In this document: positions 19,003 through 27,722 of the stretch, in pieces
Numbering within the stretch: the stretch's first letter is position 1
Layout of the letters: each line of letters starts with the position of its first letter
Source: Spartobacteria bacterium
Lineage (GTDB): Bacteria > Verrucomicrobiota > Verrucomicrobiia > Chthoniobacterales > UBA10450
Length of the DNA: 64,000 nt
Direction of reading: 5' to 3'
NCBI GenBank assembly: GCA_003169695.1
Contig: PNAS01000044.1
Location: forward strand, 1 to 64,000
The notes under the pieces: generated by a model
Seen by the model: the letters and a program-made list of their open reading frames with translations, nothing else
What the model was told of the DNA's origin: nothing
Database searches by the model: none
Translations under genes and position numbers: made by a program

Positions 19003-19482
19003 TTGAAACCTGTGTCGTTCGAACAATTGTCTTATATCGCGCAGATGGTTGCCTCAGTCGGCGTGATTCTGTCTTTGATCTTTGTCGGTTTACAGATCAG
19101 ACAAAATACGGGCGCGCTCCAGCGCAACGAACACAATTCCACCATGGCGCAATGGACGGTGATCCGCATGGCCATCGCCAAAAACCGCGATATTGCCGAA
19201 TTGATGACCGCCGGCTTGCACGGAGAGTCTGCCCTCGATGCCGCCGATCAGCTGAGGCTGGAGCAAATGCTACAAGAAAATCTCTGGGCGTCCTTCCACA
19301 TTTGGGAGAGAACGCAGCGGGGTATTTTTCCGAAGGGGACTTTCGAATTAGCGGTCGGCCCACACTTAATCGGCCTGCTTAGAACGGTGCGCGGCGAAGC
19401 CTGGTGGCGCAGCGCCAAACATGCAGGCTTCATTCCCGGGTTCGTCGCTGACGTCGACGCGTGGCTCGCCAAGAACAGCTGA
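19003..19482 (+). CDS. Small single-pass membrane protein of unknown function
   Basis: The protein has 159 residues from a TTG at 19003; a GTG at 19012 (giving MSFEQLSYIAQ) is an equally good start. One membrane helix lies near the N-terminus (IAQMVASVGVILSLIFVGLQ), followed by IRQNTGALQRNEHNSTMAQW and a soluble helical domain. This arrangement is common in unnamed proteobacterial and verrucomicrobial proteins. No catalytic motif is visible. Confidence 0.65.
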   Translation: MKPVSFEQLSYIAQMVASVGVILSLIFVGLQIRQNTGALQRNEHNSTMAQWTVIRMAIAKNRDIAELMTAGLHGESALDAADQLRLEQMLQENLWASFHIWERTQRGIFPKGTFELAVGPHLIGLLRTVRGEAWWRSAKHAGFIPGFVADVDAWLAKNS

Positions 19483-19510
19483 GGAAAGGAAGAAGGAGAA
19501 ATTAAGAGTT

Positions 19511-20005
19511 ATGAAACGATCCGTCTACGTGTTTATCGCTCTGCTTGGTTTGCTCACCATTGCCAAATTCACTCTTGCGTCCGAGACGATAAATCCGGCG
19601 CCACCGTCGAAGGACGAAGAGACACTCTGGAAACTCGAGCGCGCATATTGGCAGTACGTGCAGGATAATGATCTGTCGGCCTATTCCAACCTGTGGCACA
19701 AGGATTTCCTGGGTTGGCCGTCGGTTAGCGACGTGCCGGTTCACAAAAATCACATTACCGATTGGATCACCGCACAAACCAGCAAGGGCTTGGTATTCAA
19801 GACCGGTGAATTTAAACCCGCTGCCATTCAAGTGACCGGGGATGTGGCAACGGTCTATTACTGGATAACGCTCCAATGGCTGGACAAGGATGGCAGAGGA
19901 GAGGCGCGCACACTCCGCATCACTCACGCGTGGCTCAAGACCGGAAACGATTGGCAGATCATAGGTGGGATGTCCATGCCGGAGCCGGAGACTCCGCGTA
20001 AGTGA
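19511..20005 (+). CDS. Exported DUF4440/SnoaL-like protein
   Basis: The chosen ATG at 19511 gives 164 residues and is preceded by the purine-rich GGAAGAAGGAG at 19488-19498. The signal peptide is MKRSVYVFIALLGLLTIAKF. The domain begins EETLWKLERAYWQYVQDNDL and contains YSNLWHKDFLGWPSV and HAWLKTGNDWQIIGGMS, the DUF4440/SnoaL-like NTF2 fold. The longer reading from 19421 overlaps the preceding gene and has no signal character. Confidence 0.78.
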   Translation: MKRSVYVFIALLGLLTIAKFTLASETINPAPPSKDEETLWKLERAYWQYVQDNDLSAYSNLWHKDFLGWPSVSDVPVHKNHITDWITAQTSKGLVFKTGEFKPAAIQVTGDVATVYYWITLQWLDKDGRGEARTLRITHAWLKTGNDWQIIGGMSMPEPETPRK

Positions 20006-20027
20006 TATCGCGGAGAGCAAAAGCTCA

Positions 20028-20083
20028 TCACCATCCCGGTCTGGTCGCTGCTCGTTGGACGTTTTCTTCTCAGGCTGGCTTAA
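20028..20083 (+). pseudogene. Leftover 3' end of a second copy of the multi-pass membrane protein
   Basis: This stretch reads KLITIPVWSLLVGRFLLRLA and stop, closely matching the true C-terminus of the 18354 gene (QLITILAWSLLVRRFLLKAG). At DNA level CTCATCACCATCC and CGTTTTCTTCTCA are shared, and both stops are followed by ACATGAA.CTTGG. No upstream part of the gene is present, so a copy was deleted down to its tail. Confidence 0.6.
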
Positions 20084-20170
20084 CATGAAGCTTGGGCGGC
20101 AGAGTGTTTTGGAAAGGGCTTATCGGCCTTCGACGATCTGGCGTCGCCGCCGCTAATGGAAGGAATCAAA

Positions 20171-20743
20171 ATGTCGGTATTTGAACACGTCACGGCGCTT
20201 TTATCATTCGTTTATGCCCTTGCCTTGACGCACTTGCTGTCACGTATCGCTGAACTCGTCGTGGTGCGCGAGCGCGTGCGTTTTTCCGGGCTGCTCGCGC
20301 TGGGAACGGTCAACGCCATTCTTTTGGTCTTCGCCAACTGGTTGTCGCTTTGGGATTTTCACTCGATCAAAACCTGGGACCTCGCGTCTATCACGGTCGG
20401 GTTCTTGCTCGCCGTTTCGATGTTTTTTATTTGCGTGTTGGTCGGGCCTAAAGCTCACGATGAAGGGCCCATTGATCTGGAAGACTTCTTCTGGCGCCAG
20501 CGGCCGTATTTCTACGGTGCCCTTGTGGCCTGCGCCTTCCTGTCATTGCTCGCTAATCTTGATTTTCTGAAGACAGCGAATGCCGCGTTATTCGTGAAGC
20601 AAAATCTGACCGTCCTGCCGATGTTCGTCCCAACTCTGCTCGGACTTGTGTCTCGCAGACGATGGGTCCAGTGGGCCGTGGGCTTTTCCTATCTGGCTAT
20701 GTTGCTCGGATACACCATATTGTTCTACAGCACACTGAGTTGA
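20171..20743 (+). CDS. Multi-pass membrane protein, relative of the 18354 product
   Basis: The ATG at 20171 is preferred over the ATG at 20156 because GGAAGGA (20158-20164) lies 6 bases before it and MSVFEHVTALLSFVYALALT then aligns with the start of the 18354 protein. The 190-residue product has about six hydrophobic segments (for example LALGTVNAILLVFANWLSLW and ITVGFLLAVSMFFICVLVG). It has no recognised domain. It follows the remnant at 20028-20083, so this neighbourhood has held at least three copies of the family. Confidence 0.75.
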   Translation: MSVFEHVTALLSFVYALALTHLLSRIAELVVVRERVRFSGLLALGTVNAILLVFANWLSLWDFHSIKTWDLASITVGFLLAVSMFFICVLVGPKAHDEGPIDLEDFFWRQRPYFYGALVACAFLSLLANLDFLKTANAALFVKQNLTVLPMFVPTLLGLVSRRRWVQWAVGFSYLAMLLGYTILFYSTLS

Positions 20744-20777
20744 GGCGCCGATGAATCTTGCCTCCGAAAGAATCAAA

Positions 20778-21698
20778 ATGAAGGTAAGCAAGATTTTCTG
20801 CTTCGCCGTTGGCGCAATATTGACTGCTACGGCAGCGTTCGCCGACGAAACGGTTATCGTCAGCAATATCCTTGGACCCGAGGGTCCGTTGTATGTTGAC
20901 GGCAACCTTTACTACGTTGGCTGGGTCTCTAACACGTTGTCGAAATGGGATGGCAAAACGACCACCGTGTTGAATCACACCCCGGGTTGCGGCCATAACG
21001 GGTTGGCGCTCACGAAACAGAAGACATTCCTCCTCGCGTGCACCGAGGAGCATGGCGCCATCCTTGAACTCGACCTGACCGGCAAGCAGCTGCGCCGTTG
21101 GGATGCCGACAAAAACGGCAAGACATTCGACGGCGGCATAAATGATATTGTGGTGACCGCCAATGGCGGTGCTTATGCCACGGTCTTTGGCCCGTACGCG
21201 GACCTGCCAACCTCTGTTGTGGGAAAAATTCTCTATCTTGCGCCTGGCAGCCAGAAATGGGTCGAGGTAGCGGGCGAACTTAATTACGCCAACGGAATAG
21301 GCGTCTCTCCAGATCAAAAGACCCTCTACGTCAGCGAAACCGTCGGAAACTGCATGTTGAGATTCACGATCAATGACGACGGCTCGTTGAGCAACAGATC
21401 GAATTTTGCTTTGCTGAACCTTCTCACAAAAAACAAGGTCGAATCCTGGTGGATTGGACCTGATAGCATGAAGGTCGACAGCAAGGGCAACATCTATGTT
21501 GCCCAATGGTTCGGCGGTAAGATTTTTAAAATATCTCCTGACGGCAAGCTTCTACACGTATTTGAGATCGCCGCGGGTGATGGCACAACAAACGTCGCAT
21601 TCGGCGAAGGCGAGAAAGAATTGTATGTGACAGTGGTAAAGGATCCAAAGGACTCGCAGGCAAAGGGCAGTATCGTAAAGATCGCAAATGTGAAGTAA
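20778..21698 (+). CDS. Exported SMP-30/gluconolactonase-like beta-propeller
   Basis: Starting at the ATG at 20778, the protein has 306 residues with a signal peptide (MKVSKIFCFAVGAILTATAA). The beta-propeller motifs GPEGPLYVDGNLYYVGW, GLALTKQKTFLLACTEEHG and ANGIGVSPDQKTLYVSETVG match the SMP-30/gluconolactonase/LRE family, whose members hydrolyse lactones or organophosphates with a divalent metal. The Glu of GPEGPLYV and the Asn of YANGIGVSPD correspond to usual metal-ligand positions. The true substrate is unknown. An in-frame ATG at 20751 is possible but would bury the signal peptide. Confidence 0.8.
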   Translation: MKVSKIFCFAVGAILTATAAFADETVIVSNILGPEGPLYVDGNLYYVGWVSNTLSKWDGKTTTVLNHTPGCGHNGLALTKQKTFLLACTEEHGAILELDLTGKQLRRWDADKNGKTFDGGINDIVVTANGGAYATVFGPYADLPTSVVGKILYLAPGSQKWVEVAGELNYANGIGVSPDQKTLYVSETVGNCMLRFTINDDGSLSNRSNFALLNLLTKNKVESWWIGPDSMKVDSKGNIYVAQWFGGKIFKISPDGKLLHVFEIAAGDGTTNVAFGEGEKELYVTVVKDPKDSQAKGSIVKIANVK

Positions 21699-22112
21699 CG
21701 GGTTTTTGTTTGTGGCGATGGATGATGTCTCGCGCGATTCGATAAGCCGATGCACCCTGATTACGCGCTGAGGTTTCCACTGATCGGAAAGATGATAAGA
21801 AATCAGGGTCGCTACTATCTTGTGCACCATGTAGCAGCGTTGCGCCGCGACTTGCTTAAGCTCAAACTCCAGTTGTGGTGCGAGTTTATGAGCATGACGA
21901 ATGGCGCGCCGACCACGGGAATTGCGGAGACGCCTTGCAATACAGCGTCAGGACCTATTTGTCTGTGTTAACGCTCACAAACAATGATTCTCCAAAATCT
22001 GATCTGCGACTGGTGCTGCATGATGCCTCCGCCGAGATCCGCGGCTGTATTGCAAAATCTGGCGTGAAATAGTCCGCCCGCTACTCAGGGAGGAGATATC
22101 GATCTTTCCGAT
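21699..22112. other. Intergenic region without a convincing gene
   Basis: Short readings exist here, for example one ending SDLRLVLHDASAEIRGCIAK just before 22072, but none has a start with a ribosome site, a recognisable domain or coding continuity. It may hold decayed gene remains, since it borders the dehydrogenase fragment at 22113. Confidence 0.4.
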
Positions 22113-22279
22113 TTAAGAACTGGCATAGTCGGCGATCGCTTTCGCTACATCGAGCGTGGAATCTTTGCCGCCTATGTCGTAGGTGCGCACTTTGCCTTCC
22201 GCGATGACGATCCGAGCCGGATTGGCGGTTGCAGCAATGGCCGTTTCCAAACGTGTGGCCATTTCGGTTTCTTTGAGCC
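22113..22279 (-). pseudogene. C-terminal fragment of a second isocitrate dehydrogenase-type gene
   Basis: Read on the minus strand this segment encodes LKETEMATRLETAIA, then an extra ATANPARI-like stretch, then VIAEGKVRTYDIGGKDSTLD and VAKAIADYASS with a TAA. The intact gene at 22869-24023 ends LKENDMATRLESAIARVIAE, GKVRTYDMGGKDSTLDVAKA, IADYAS. Similarity stops abruptly at 22279. The frame is still open, but there is no start and the catalytic domain is missing. It marks the left edge of a block whose right edge is a fragment of the hydro-lyase at 29628-29822. Confidence 0.8.
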
Positions 22280-22329
22280 TTCAGAGCGGGGCATCTATCG
22301 TAAGCGGCTTACGATACATAGATCGTCTG

Positions 22330-22575
22330 TCAAAAAACTTCTTTTCCGACCGGAAGCTGTTGCGCATTGAGGAATGTCTTCACCAGATCGCCTTCTCCGC
22401 AGACAATCATTTGTGGGAAGCGTTTGAACCATTTCTCGCTCGGCACCTCAGGCTCGGTGTCGAGCCAGTCGGCGAATAATCCAAGTTGATCTGCCGAAAT
22501 CTCGCGGGAACGAATCCGGTCGAGGAGATGATGGAGTAGGGCCGGCTGGAGATTCTGCCGCCGAATTTTAGGCAT
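22330..22575 (-). CDS. Small protein of a two-gene module (possible toxin-antitoxin partner)
   Basis: The start at 22575 gives 81 residues (MPKIRRQNLQPALLHHLLDR ... SADQLGLFADWLDTEPEVPS). Its ATG overlaps the last codons of the upstream gene (ATGCCTAA at 22568-22575), so translation is coupled. Proteins of this type recur as the second gene of small modules in Verrucomicrobia (from memory, not searched). No nuclease or kinase motif is visible, so its role in the pair is unknown. Confidence 0.65.
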   Translation of the reverse strand: MPKIRRQNLQPALLHHLLDRIRSREISADQLGLFADWLDTEPEVPSEKWFKRFPQMIVCGEGDLVKTFLNAQQLPVGKEVF

Positions 22576-22795
22576 TGTTCTTTTGCTGTCGCCCGTAAAA
22601 TCCGCGAACAATGCTTTCGCGAATTATCGCTGCTTCAGCGGGATCATCGGTCTCAGTCATTCGCGCCGCGAGACTCGACAACTCTTTGCCGGTGAGTTTG
22701 CGTTCCGCGTCGAGTTGATAGGCAAATCGAATAACGCCTGCTTGATCCTTCGGATCCAAGCGTTTGATTTCTTCGATGATCTGAGCGGCGGTCAT
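22568..22795 (-). CDS. Small helical protein, first gene of the two-gene module
   Basis: This 75-residue protein (MTAAQIIEEIKRLDPKDQAG ... LDAERKLTGKELSSLAARMT) is charged and helical, like antitoxins or nucleic-acid-binding partners. It overlaps the downstream gene by 8 bp. The pair sits between the intact dehydrogenase gene and the dehydrogenase fragment. Function is inferred from size and arrangement only. Confidence 0.65.
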   Translation of the reverse strand: MTAAQIIEEIKRLDPKDQAGVIRFAYQLDAERKLTGKELSSLAARMTETDDPAEAAIIRESIVRGFYGRQQKNNA

Positions 22796-22868
22796 AAACC
22801 GATGTTAACGCATACAGCGGCAACCTTCAATCTGTCTGCCCGCCACGAAAATCCTGGCTCGAGCTCTA

Positions 22869-24023
22869 TCAACTGGCGTAATCGGCGATAGCTTTGGCCA
22901 CGTCGAGTGTGGAATCTTTGCCACCCATGTCGTAGGTGCGCACCTTGCCTTCCGCGATGACCCGAGCGATGGCGGACTCCAAACGCGTGGCCATATCGTT
23001 TTCCTTGAGCCAGTCGAGCATCAGCTTCGCGGTTAAGAGCATGGCGATCGGATTGACCTTGTATTGACCGGCGTATTTCGGCGCCGATCCATGCGTCGGT
23101 TCAAACACTGCGTAGTTGTCGCCCAGGTTCGCGCTTGGCGCGAAGCCAAGTCCGCCGACAAGGCCGGCGCACAAATCGCTGACGATGTCGCCGAACATAT
23201 TTTCCGCGACGAGGACCGAGTAATCCTGCGGGTTCTTGAACATCCACATGCAAATCGCATCGATGTTCGCGTCATCCGCGCGAATGTCTGGATAACTTTT
23301 AGCCACGTCCTTGAAGCAACGCATCATCAGGCCGCCGGTTTCGCGCAGCACATTTGGTTTCTCGATCAGCGTGACGCGTTTGCGCCCGGTTTTCTTGGCA
23401 AACTCGAAGGCCTGCTTGCAAATGTTGGTGCATCCCTGCGTGCTCACGATCCGAGTTGAGAGCGCGATATTCTCGAGTCCGGCTTTGTCTTTCCACGGCT
23501 TCATCTTCGGATTGGCACAAAGCGCCGTGTAAACGGGCTCGGGCAGCGGGAAAAACTCGACGCCGCCGTACATGCCCTCGGTATTTTCCCGGAACACGAC
23601 CTGATCGATCGCGATGTCTTCGCCGCTGGGATTGGCGATCCTGGTGCCGCGATAATTCAACGGGTTGCCGGGATAACTTTTGCACGGCCGCATGTTGGTG
23701 TGCAGGTTGAACATCTGGCGCAGCTTCACGATGGGCGAAAAGTAAACCAATCCCTTGTCCTTGAGCTCGGGAGCCAATTCTTCCTTGGCTTCACTTTGCG
23801 GTTTGCTGGTGATGGCGCCGAAGAGACCGCAGGTTGTTTCCTTGAGAGCTTTCACGGTGCGATCGGGAAGCGCGTTGCCTTCCTTGCACCAAAAATCCCA
23901 GCCGATGTCGCAAGGCACATACTCAGCGTCGAGTTTCATGCGATCCAACACGATGCGCGCCGCCTCCATGACATCATTTCCAACTCCGTCACCAGGCATC
24001 CATGCGATTTTATATTTAGCCAT
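22869..24023 (-). CDS. Isocitrate/isopropylmalate dehydrogenase family enzyme
   Basis: The start is the ATG at 24023 (384 residues, MAKYKIAWMPGDGVGNDVME). Family motifs include the substrate-binding NMRPCKSYPG, the VVFRENTEGMYGGVE loop, NVLRETGG, the metal-binding region NIDAICMWMFKNPQDYSVLV with AENMFGDIVSD, and the cofactor region EPTHGSAPKYAGQYKVNP. The enzyme should oxidatively decarboxylate isocitrate (or homoisocitrate) to a 2-oxoacid; the HGSAPKYAG loop is of the NAD-using type. The hydro-lyase at 24765 supplies the preceding reaction, and an ATP-citrate-lyase-like pair lies upstream on the same strand, which favours isocitrate. A truncated second copy of this gene lies at 22113-22279. 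Confidence 0.82.
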   Translation of the reverse strand: MAKYKIAWMPGDGVGNDVMEAARIVLDRMKLDAEYVPCDIGWDFWCKEGNALPDRTVKALKETTCGLFGAITSKPQSEAKEELAPELKDKGLVYFSPIVKLRQMFNLHTNMRPCKSYPGNPLNYRGTRIANPSGEDIAIDQVVFRENTEGMYGGVEFFPLPEPVYTALCANPKMKPWKDKAGLENIALSTRIVSTQGCTNICKQAFEFAKKTGRKRVTLIEKPNVLRETGGLMMRCFKDVAKSYPDIRADDANIDAICMWMFKNPQDYSVLVAENMFGDIVSDLCAGLVGGLGFAPSANLGDNYAVFEPTHGSAPKYAGQYKVNPIAMLLTAKLMLDWLKENDMATRLESAIARVIAEGKVRTYDMGGKDSTLDVAKAIADYAS

Positions 24024-24095
24024 GGTCGCGACTTTACCGGGAGGCGTTACGGCCTGCAAGTAGCGGCCCCCGAGTTCATCGACTTGGGAGTGCAG

Positions 24096-24482
24096 TCAAT
24101 ACTTGACCCACTGCAATTCCCGCAACCGCGCGAAACGTGGATCGCTTGAAACCAGCGGTAAGTTGCATCGCACGCACAGGGCAGCGATCCACAAATCGTT
24201 TTGCGGAATTCGTTGGCCACTCGTTTCCAGGTCGGCACCTAAACGCGCGTAAGCAACGGAAGTCGGGATGTCAGCGCCGACCCAAGTGTTGTTGAGTAGG
24301 AGCTTGCGCAGATTTGAAAATTCAGTTTCTGGATCGGGCGAGCGCTTGCAACCAAGAAGTAATTCGCCCAAGACAACGTAACCAATGAGCAAATGATCGA
24401 AATTAGCGAGCGCGTCTCTTGCAGCTTGACGCCCCGCCATTAGGTCAATGACCGCGCACGTGTCGAGAAAACAGGGCTTCAT
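24096..24482 (-). CDS. vapC: PIN-domain toxin, VapC type
   Basis: This 128-residue PIN-domain protein has acidic residues in the family positions: Asp in FLDTCAVIDLMAG, Glu in VVLGELLLGCKR, Asp in IPQNDLWIAALCVR and Asp in LVSSDPRFARL. VapC toxins are Mg-dependent RNases that usually cut tRNA or rRNA. Its start overlaps the stop of the small upstream gene by 4 bp (ATGA), the usual antitoxin-toxin arrangement. The module is inserted between the dehydrogenase and the hydro-lyase genes on the same strand. Confidence 0.85.
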   Translation of the reverse strand: MKPCFLDTCAVIDLMAGRQAARDALANFDHLLIGYVVLGELLLGCKRSPDPETEFSNLRKLLLNNTWVGADIPTSVAYARLGADLETSGQRIPQNDLWIAALCVRCNLPLVSSDPRFARLRELQWVKY

Positions 24483-24670
24483 TCATCGATTTGCTCGCAG
24501 CTTTCTTCGATGAGTGCTCCGAATCTCTTTGCGTCCTCTTCGGTCATGAGGCCCCGCGCCGCCCGCAAAAATTCTTCCTTGTTCCCCGGCGCGTTGGTGC
24601 CGTTGCGCGCGTGTACTTCATCGGGCGTGAGACGCTTTAGATTTTCGACGGTTGTCTCCGGCGTGGCCAC
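24479..24670 (-). CDS. vapB: Antitoxin partner of the VapC toxin
   Basis: The 63-residue protein (MATPETTVENLKRLTPDEVH ... GLMTEEDAKRFGALIEESCE) is short, acidic at the C-terminus and lies directly upstream of the PIN toxin with a 4-bp overlap. It has no obvious AbrB or ribbon-helix-helix motif at the N-terminus, so the VapB name rests on position and size. The acidic C-terminal helix is the likely toxin-binding segment. Confidence 0.65.
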   Translation of the reverse strand: MATPETTVENLKRLTPDEVHARNGTNAPGNKEEFLRAARGLMTEEDAKRFGALIEESCEQIDE

Positions 24671-24764
24671 GCGAAGAGATTATCCGCGATAGACGGCAGA
24701 GAGGCAAAACAAAGTTCGCAACGGCACACCGATTGGTAAAGCCAAGCGTGAGAAACTTCCAAGA

Positions 24765-26753
24765 TTACACGGCCTTTTGCGACTTCTTACGAAGCCGGGC
24801 GGCCACCAGATTTTCGGCGCCCCCAGCCACGATCAATTCCTGGGCCGCGGGACTCAGCGGCGGAAAAGCGAATGATTTTCCATCGATGGTCAGGACGGAT
24901 TTGCCGTAATCGATCGTGATTTCCGACGTTACTGTGGTCGGCGCGCGATTTTTCAGCGTCGCGCGCAGGTGCGTCACCAACTCGGGGCACTCGAAGACCA
25001 CGAAGCCGTTGTTGAACGCGTTGCGCTTGTAGGTTTCAGAAAAACTGCTGGCGATGACACAGGGAATACCCTTGAACTTCAGCGCCGTCGCCGCCTGCTC
25101 GCGGCTGGATCCCGTGCCAAAGTTCAGTCCGCCGACCACGACGTCGCCGGTGCGGTAGAGGGTGTTGAAGTTCGGATCGTAATTTTCGAACGTCACCGTC
25201 GCCATTTCTTCCGGCGTGAGATCGTCGCGATAGGTGTGTTTCCCGGCGAAAATGCCGTCGGTGTTCAAGTTGTCTTTGTCGATAAAGAGAACGCGACCGC
25301 GCACGCTTGGCGGAAATCCTTTGATGATCTCGACTGACACATCCGCCTGCGGTTTGCTTTTCGCGCGTCGAACAGAGGTGCCGGCGGGGCGATCCGTGAA
25401 TGTTTGTGGCGCGCAAATAAACCCAGCGAGCGCGCTGGCCGCCACGACAGCGGGCGAACCCAAATAGACCTGCGCATCGGGATCGCCCATGCGGCCTTTG
25501 AAATTGCGATTGGTCGCGCTGATCGCGATTTCGCCTTTGCCCACCAGACCGCGGCCCAAACCGATGCATGTTCCGCAACCGGGCGGCAGTGGAATAGCAC
25601 CCGCATCGACCAAAGTTTGCCAATCACCAGCGGACTCCGACCTGGCTTGCACTTCGGCGCTCGCGGCGGCCAAATAAAATTCGACACCCTCGGCAACGCG
25701 TCCGCCGCGGGCGCGCACCACGTCCGCCGCGTCATGCAAATCCTCCAGGCGCGCGTTCACGCACGACATCAAATACGCCTTCTGAATGGGCACGTGTCTC
25801 CGCTCCATTTCCGTCAGCGAGACCATCGTCTTCACTTCATTGGGACCGGACACATGCGGAACCACGGTCGCCAAATCAAGTTCCAGTTCGATGGCGTAGT
25901 CGGCGTCCGCGTCGGCGCTTAGGTTGGCGCGATCGTTCCACCACGAATCGATCTCGGCATTGGTGTAGCCCGAGCGACTCGTTGGGCCGCGCGTTCCCGG
26001 ACGTCCGGGATTGGTGAACTCGCCGACGCGCGAGCGCAAATACTCCACCGTTATTTGATCGAATGGAAACACGCCCGCCAGCGCGCCCCACTCGGTGGTC
26101 ATGTTGGCGATCGTCATGCGCGCACCCATGGAAAGTTTCGCCACTCCATCGCCCATGAATTCAACAGCGTGATTTAGCACCTCGTCTTTGTTGAAGAGCC
26201 CGCACAAGGCGATGATGACATCCTTGCCGGTGACGCCCGCGGAAGGATTCCCCTTGAGCACCACCTTGGCCACCTTGGGAACCTGCCACCACGTGACTCC
26301 CGTGGCCCAGATGCTTGCGGCGTCGGTTCGCACCACGGGCGTGCCCAGCGCCGCAACGGCGCCGTACAAATTGGAGTGCGAATCGCTGGCTACCACCAAC
26401 GCGCCGGGAACAACGTAGCCCTGTTCCACCATTACTTGATGCGAAATGCCGGTGCCCGGCGGGTAGTAATCGATGCCGTGTTCGCGGGCGAAGGCTTCGA
26501 TCTTTGCGTACTTCTCAAGATTCTTCGGCGTGACATTTTGAATGTCGTGATCGATGGCGAAGACCGGTTGCGCCGGATCCGCGATCGTCGTTGCGCCGAT
26601 CTGCCTGAACTTTGGAATCACGGCGCCGGTGTTGTCATGCGTCATGACATGGCGCGGCCGAATCGAAACGAAATCGCCTGCGCGCACGACCGCGCCCGGA
26701 GCGAGTCCATCCGCGTGTCGAGCGGCAATTTTTTCGACGAGCGTGAGGCCCAT
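24765..26753 (-). CDS. Fused aconitase/homoaconitase-type hydro-lyase
   Basis: This 662-residue protein joins the large catalytic and small swivel parts of the aconitase superfamily. The [4Fe-4S] ligands are Cys331 (YLMSCVNAR) and Cys393/Cys396 (GCGTCIG). The substrate loop is FGTGSSREQAATALKFKGIP in the C-terminal domain, after which ASSFSETYKRNAFNNGF follows. The REQAATAL wording is closer to homoaconitase and isopropylmalate isomerase than to classic AcnA. With the adjacent dehydrogenase and citrate-lyase-like genes, citrate/isocitrate isomerisation is the favoured role; homocitrate is an alternative. The first 63 residues recur in the fragment at 29628-29822. Confidence 0.82.
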   Translation of the reverse strand: MGLTLVEKIAARHADGLAPGAVVRAGDFVSIRPRHVMTHDNTGAVIPKFRQIGATTIADPAQPVFAIDHDIQNVTPKNLEKYAKIEAFAREHGIDYYPPGTGISHQVMVEQGYVVPGALVVASDSHSNLYGAVAALGTPVVRTDAASIWATGVTWWQVPKVAKVVLKGNPSAGVTGKDVIIALCGLFNKDEVLNHAVEFMGDGVAKLSMGARMTIANMTTEWGALAGVFPFDQITVEYLRSRVGEFTNPGRPGTRGPTSRSGYTNAEIDSWWNDRANLSADADADYAIELELDLATVVPHVSGPNEVKTMVSLTEMERRHVPIQKAYLMSCVNARLEDLHDAADVVRARGGRVAEGVEFYLAAASAEVQARSESAGDWQTLVDAGAIPLPPGCGTCIGLGRGLVGKGEIAISATNRNFKGRMGDPDAQVYLGSPAVVAASALAGFICAPQTFTDRPAGTSVRRAKSKPQADVSVEIIKGFPPSVRGRVLFIDKDNLNTDGIFAGKHTYRDDLTPEEMATVTFENYDPNFNTLYRTGDVVVGGLNFGTGSSREQAATALKFKGIPCVIASSFSETYKRNAFNNGFVVFECPELVTHLRATLKNRAPTTVTSEITIDYGKSVLTIDGKSFAFPPLSPAAQELIVAGGAENLVAARLRKKSQKAV

Positions 26754-27140
26754 GATTATTTCCTTCTCAATCTAAGAACGTGAGGCCCATGTCAATTTTC
26801 TTCTGGGCACTCGGCATATTGACAATCGACTTCATGCATAAGCGACTCCAGAGATTATTCACCGTTTGAATGTCATTCAGGCACAATCGGCCGCGAGCAA
26901 ACGATGAAGGAAAAGCTATTCAGGTTAAGACTCAATTAGAAATCGCCAAGCTTGTCCGCCAGGATTTGAGGACATCGTCGACCCGGAGAAGATATCGCAC
27001 TATTCATTTCGTCGGGCGGAGCCCGCATGCAGAATGGAAAGACTGTTCCTTGGAAATTTGATACGGGCGGCGGCCTCGACGTGAATGGGATCGGCAACAG
27101 GGCCAGCCGTCTAGCGAGAACAAGTAAGTCCGCACCAACG
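26754..27140. other. Intergenic region upstream of the hydro-lyase
   Basis: No convincing gene is present; the short readings have no family features. A 12-bp repeat CGTGAGGCCCAT occurs at the start codon of the hydro-lyase (26741-26752) and again about 40 bp upstream, as though the start region had been partly duplicated. The hydro-lyase promoter should lie here. Confidence 0.4.
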
Positions 27141-27479
27141 TCATTTCTCGCCCGCAGATTGGTCAATATTGAAGACGATACCGTATGGGTCTCTAAGGTA
27201 GCAGCGCGGGATTTTAGGATTCTCCTCTATCACGGTGCAACCGGCTGCTACGAGTTGTCGCTTGGCGGCTTGAATGTCTGGCACCAGAAAATCAAAGACC
27301 GCCCCATGTTCTTTGCCGCGTTCGACGTATAAGCAAAAGGAGCCGGTCTCAAAACCTACGATCGTTTCGCTTTGATGGGTGATTGGCAGACCGAGAACCG
27401 ACCCATAAAACTTCAGCGCTTCTGACCAGTTCTCGGTTCGGACGATGATATCTCGCGATGTTCTAAATGCATTAGGCAT
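27141..27479 (-). CDS. Glyoxalase/VOC-superfamily protein
   Basis: The ATG at 27479 is preceded by AAGGAG, so it is preferred over the longer reading from 27518; the protein has 112 residues. The vicinal-oxygen-chelate motifs are SRDIIVRTENWSEALKFYGS, LGLPITHQSETIVGFETGSF and CYLRDPYGIVFNIDQ. VOC proteins bind a metal and act as glyoxalases, dioxygenases or antibiotic-binding proteins. The usual first His ligand is not obvious, so a binding role is possible. Confidence 0.75.
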   Translation of the reverse strand: MPNAFRTSRDIIVRTENWSEALKFYGSVLGLPITHQSETIVGFETGSFCLYVERGKEHGAVFDFLVPDIQAAKRQLVAAGCTVIEENPKIPRCYLRDPYGIVFNIDQSAGEK

Positions 27480-27722
27480 AGTGATCTCCTTGCGGTAACG
27501 AAACCCAAGCTCAGCCACGGCTTCCGCCTACGCAACTGCAGCGTGACATGCCGGCAGGCGCAACTGGCGTTCGCACGCACGGACAGCGTTTGTGATTGAG
27601 GTTCAAAAGGGCGGCAATTAGGATGAGCTGTTATGTCGGGTGGCGGCATAACGAGAACAAGATCAAGAGATTCTGGACTGAATCTTGTGGCCTGACCAAG
27701 GCGCGCGGACCCGTCTCTATCT

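Noticed and set aside
22183-22479. A 98-codon plus-strand frame over the dehydrogenase fragment
   Set aside because: It is antisense to the fragment and to the small module gene at 22330, with no domain.
26870-27332. Short open frames in the region upstream of the hydro-lyase and across the VOC gene
   Set aside because: They lack ribosome sites and domains, and most of the longer one is antisense to the VOC protein.
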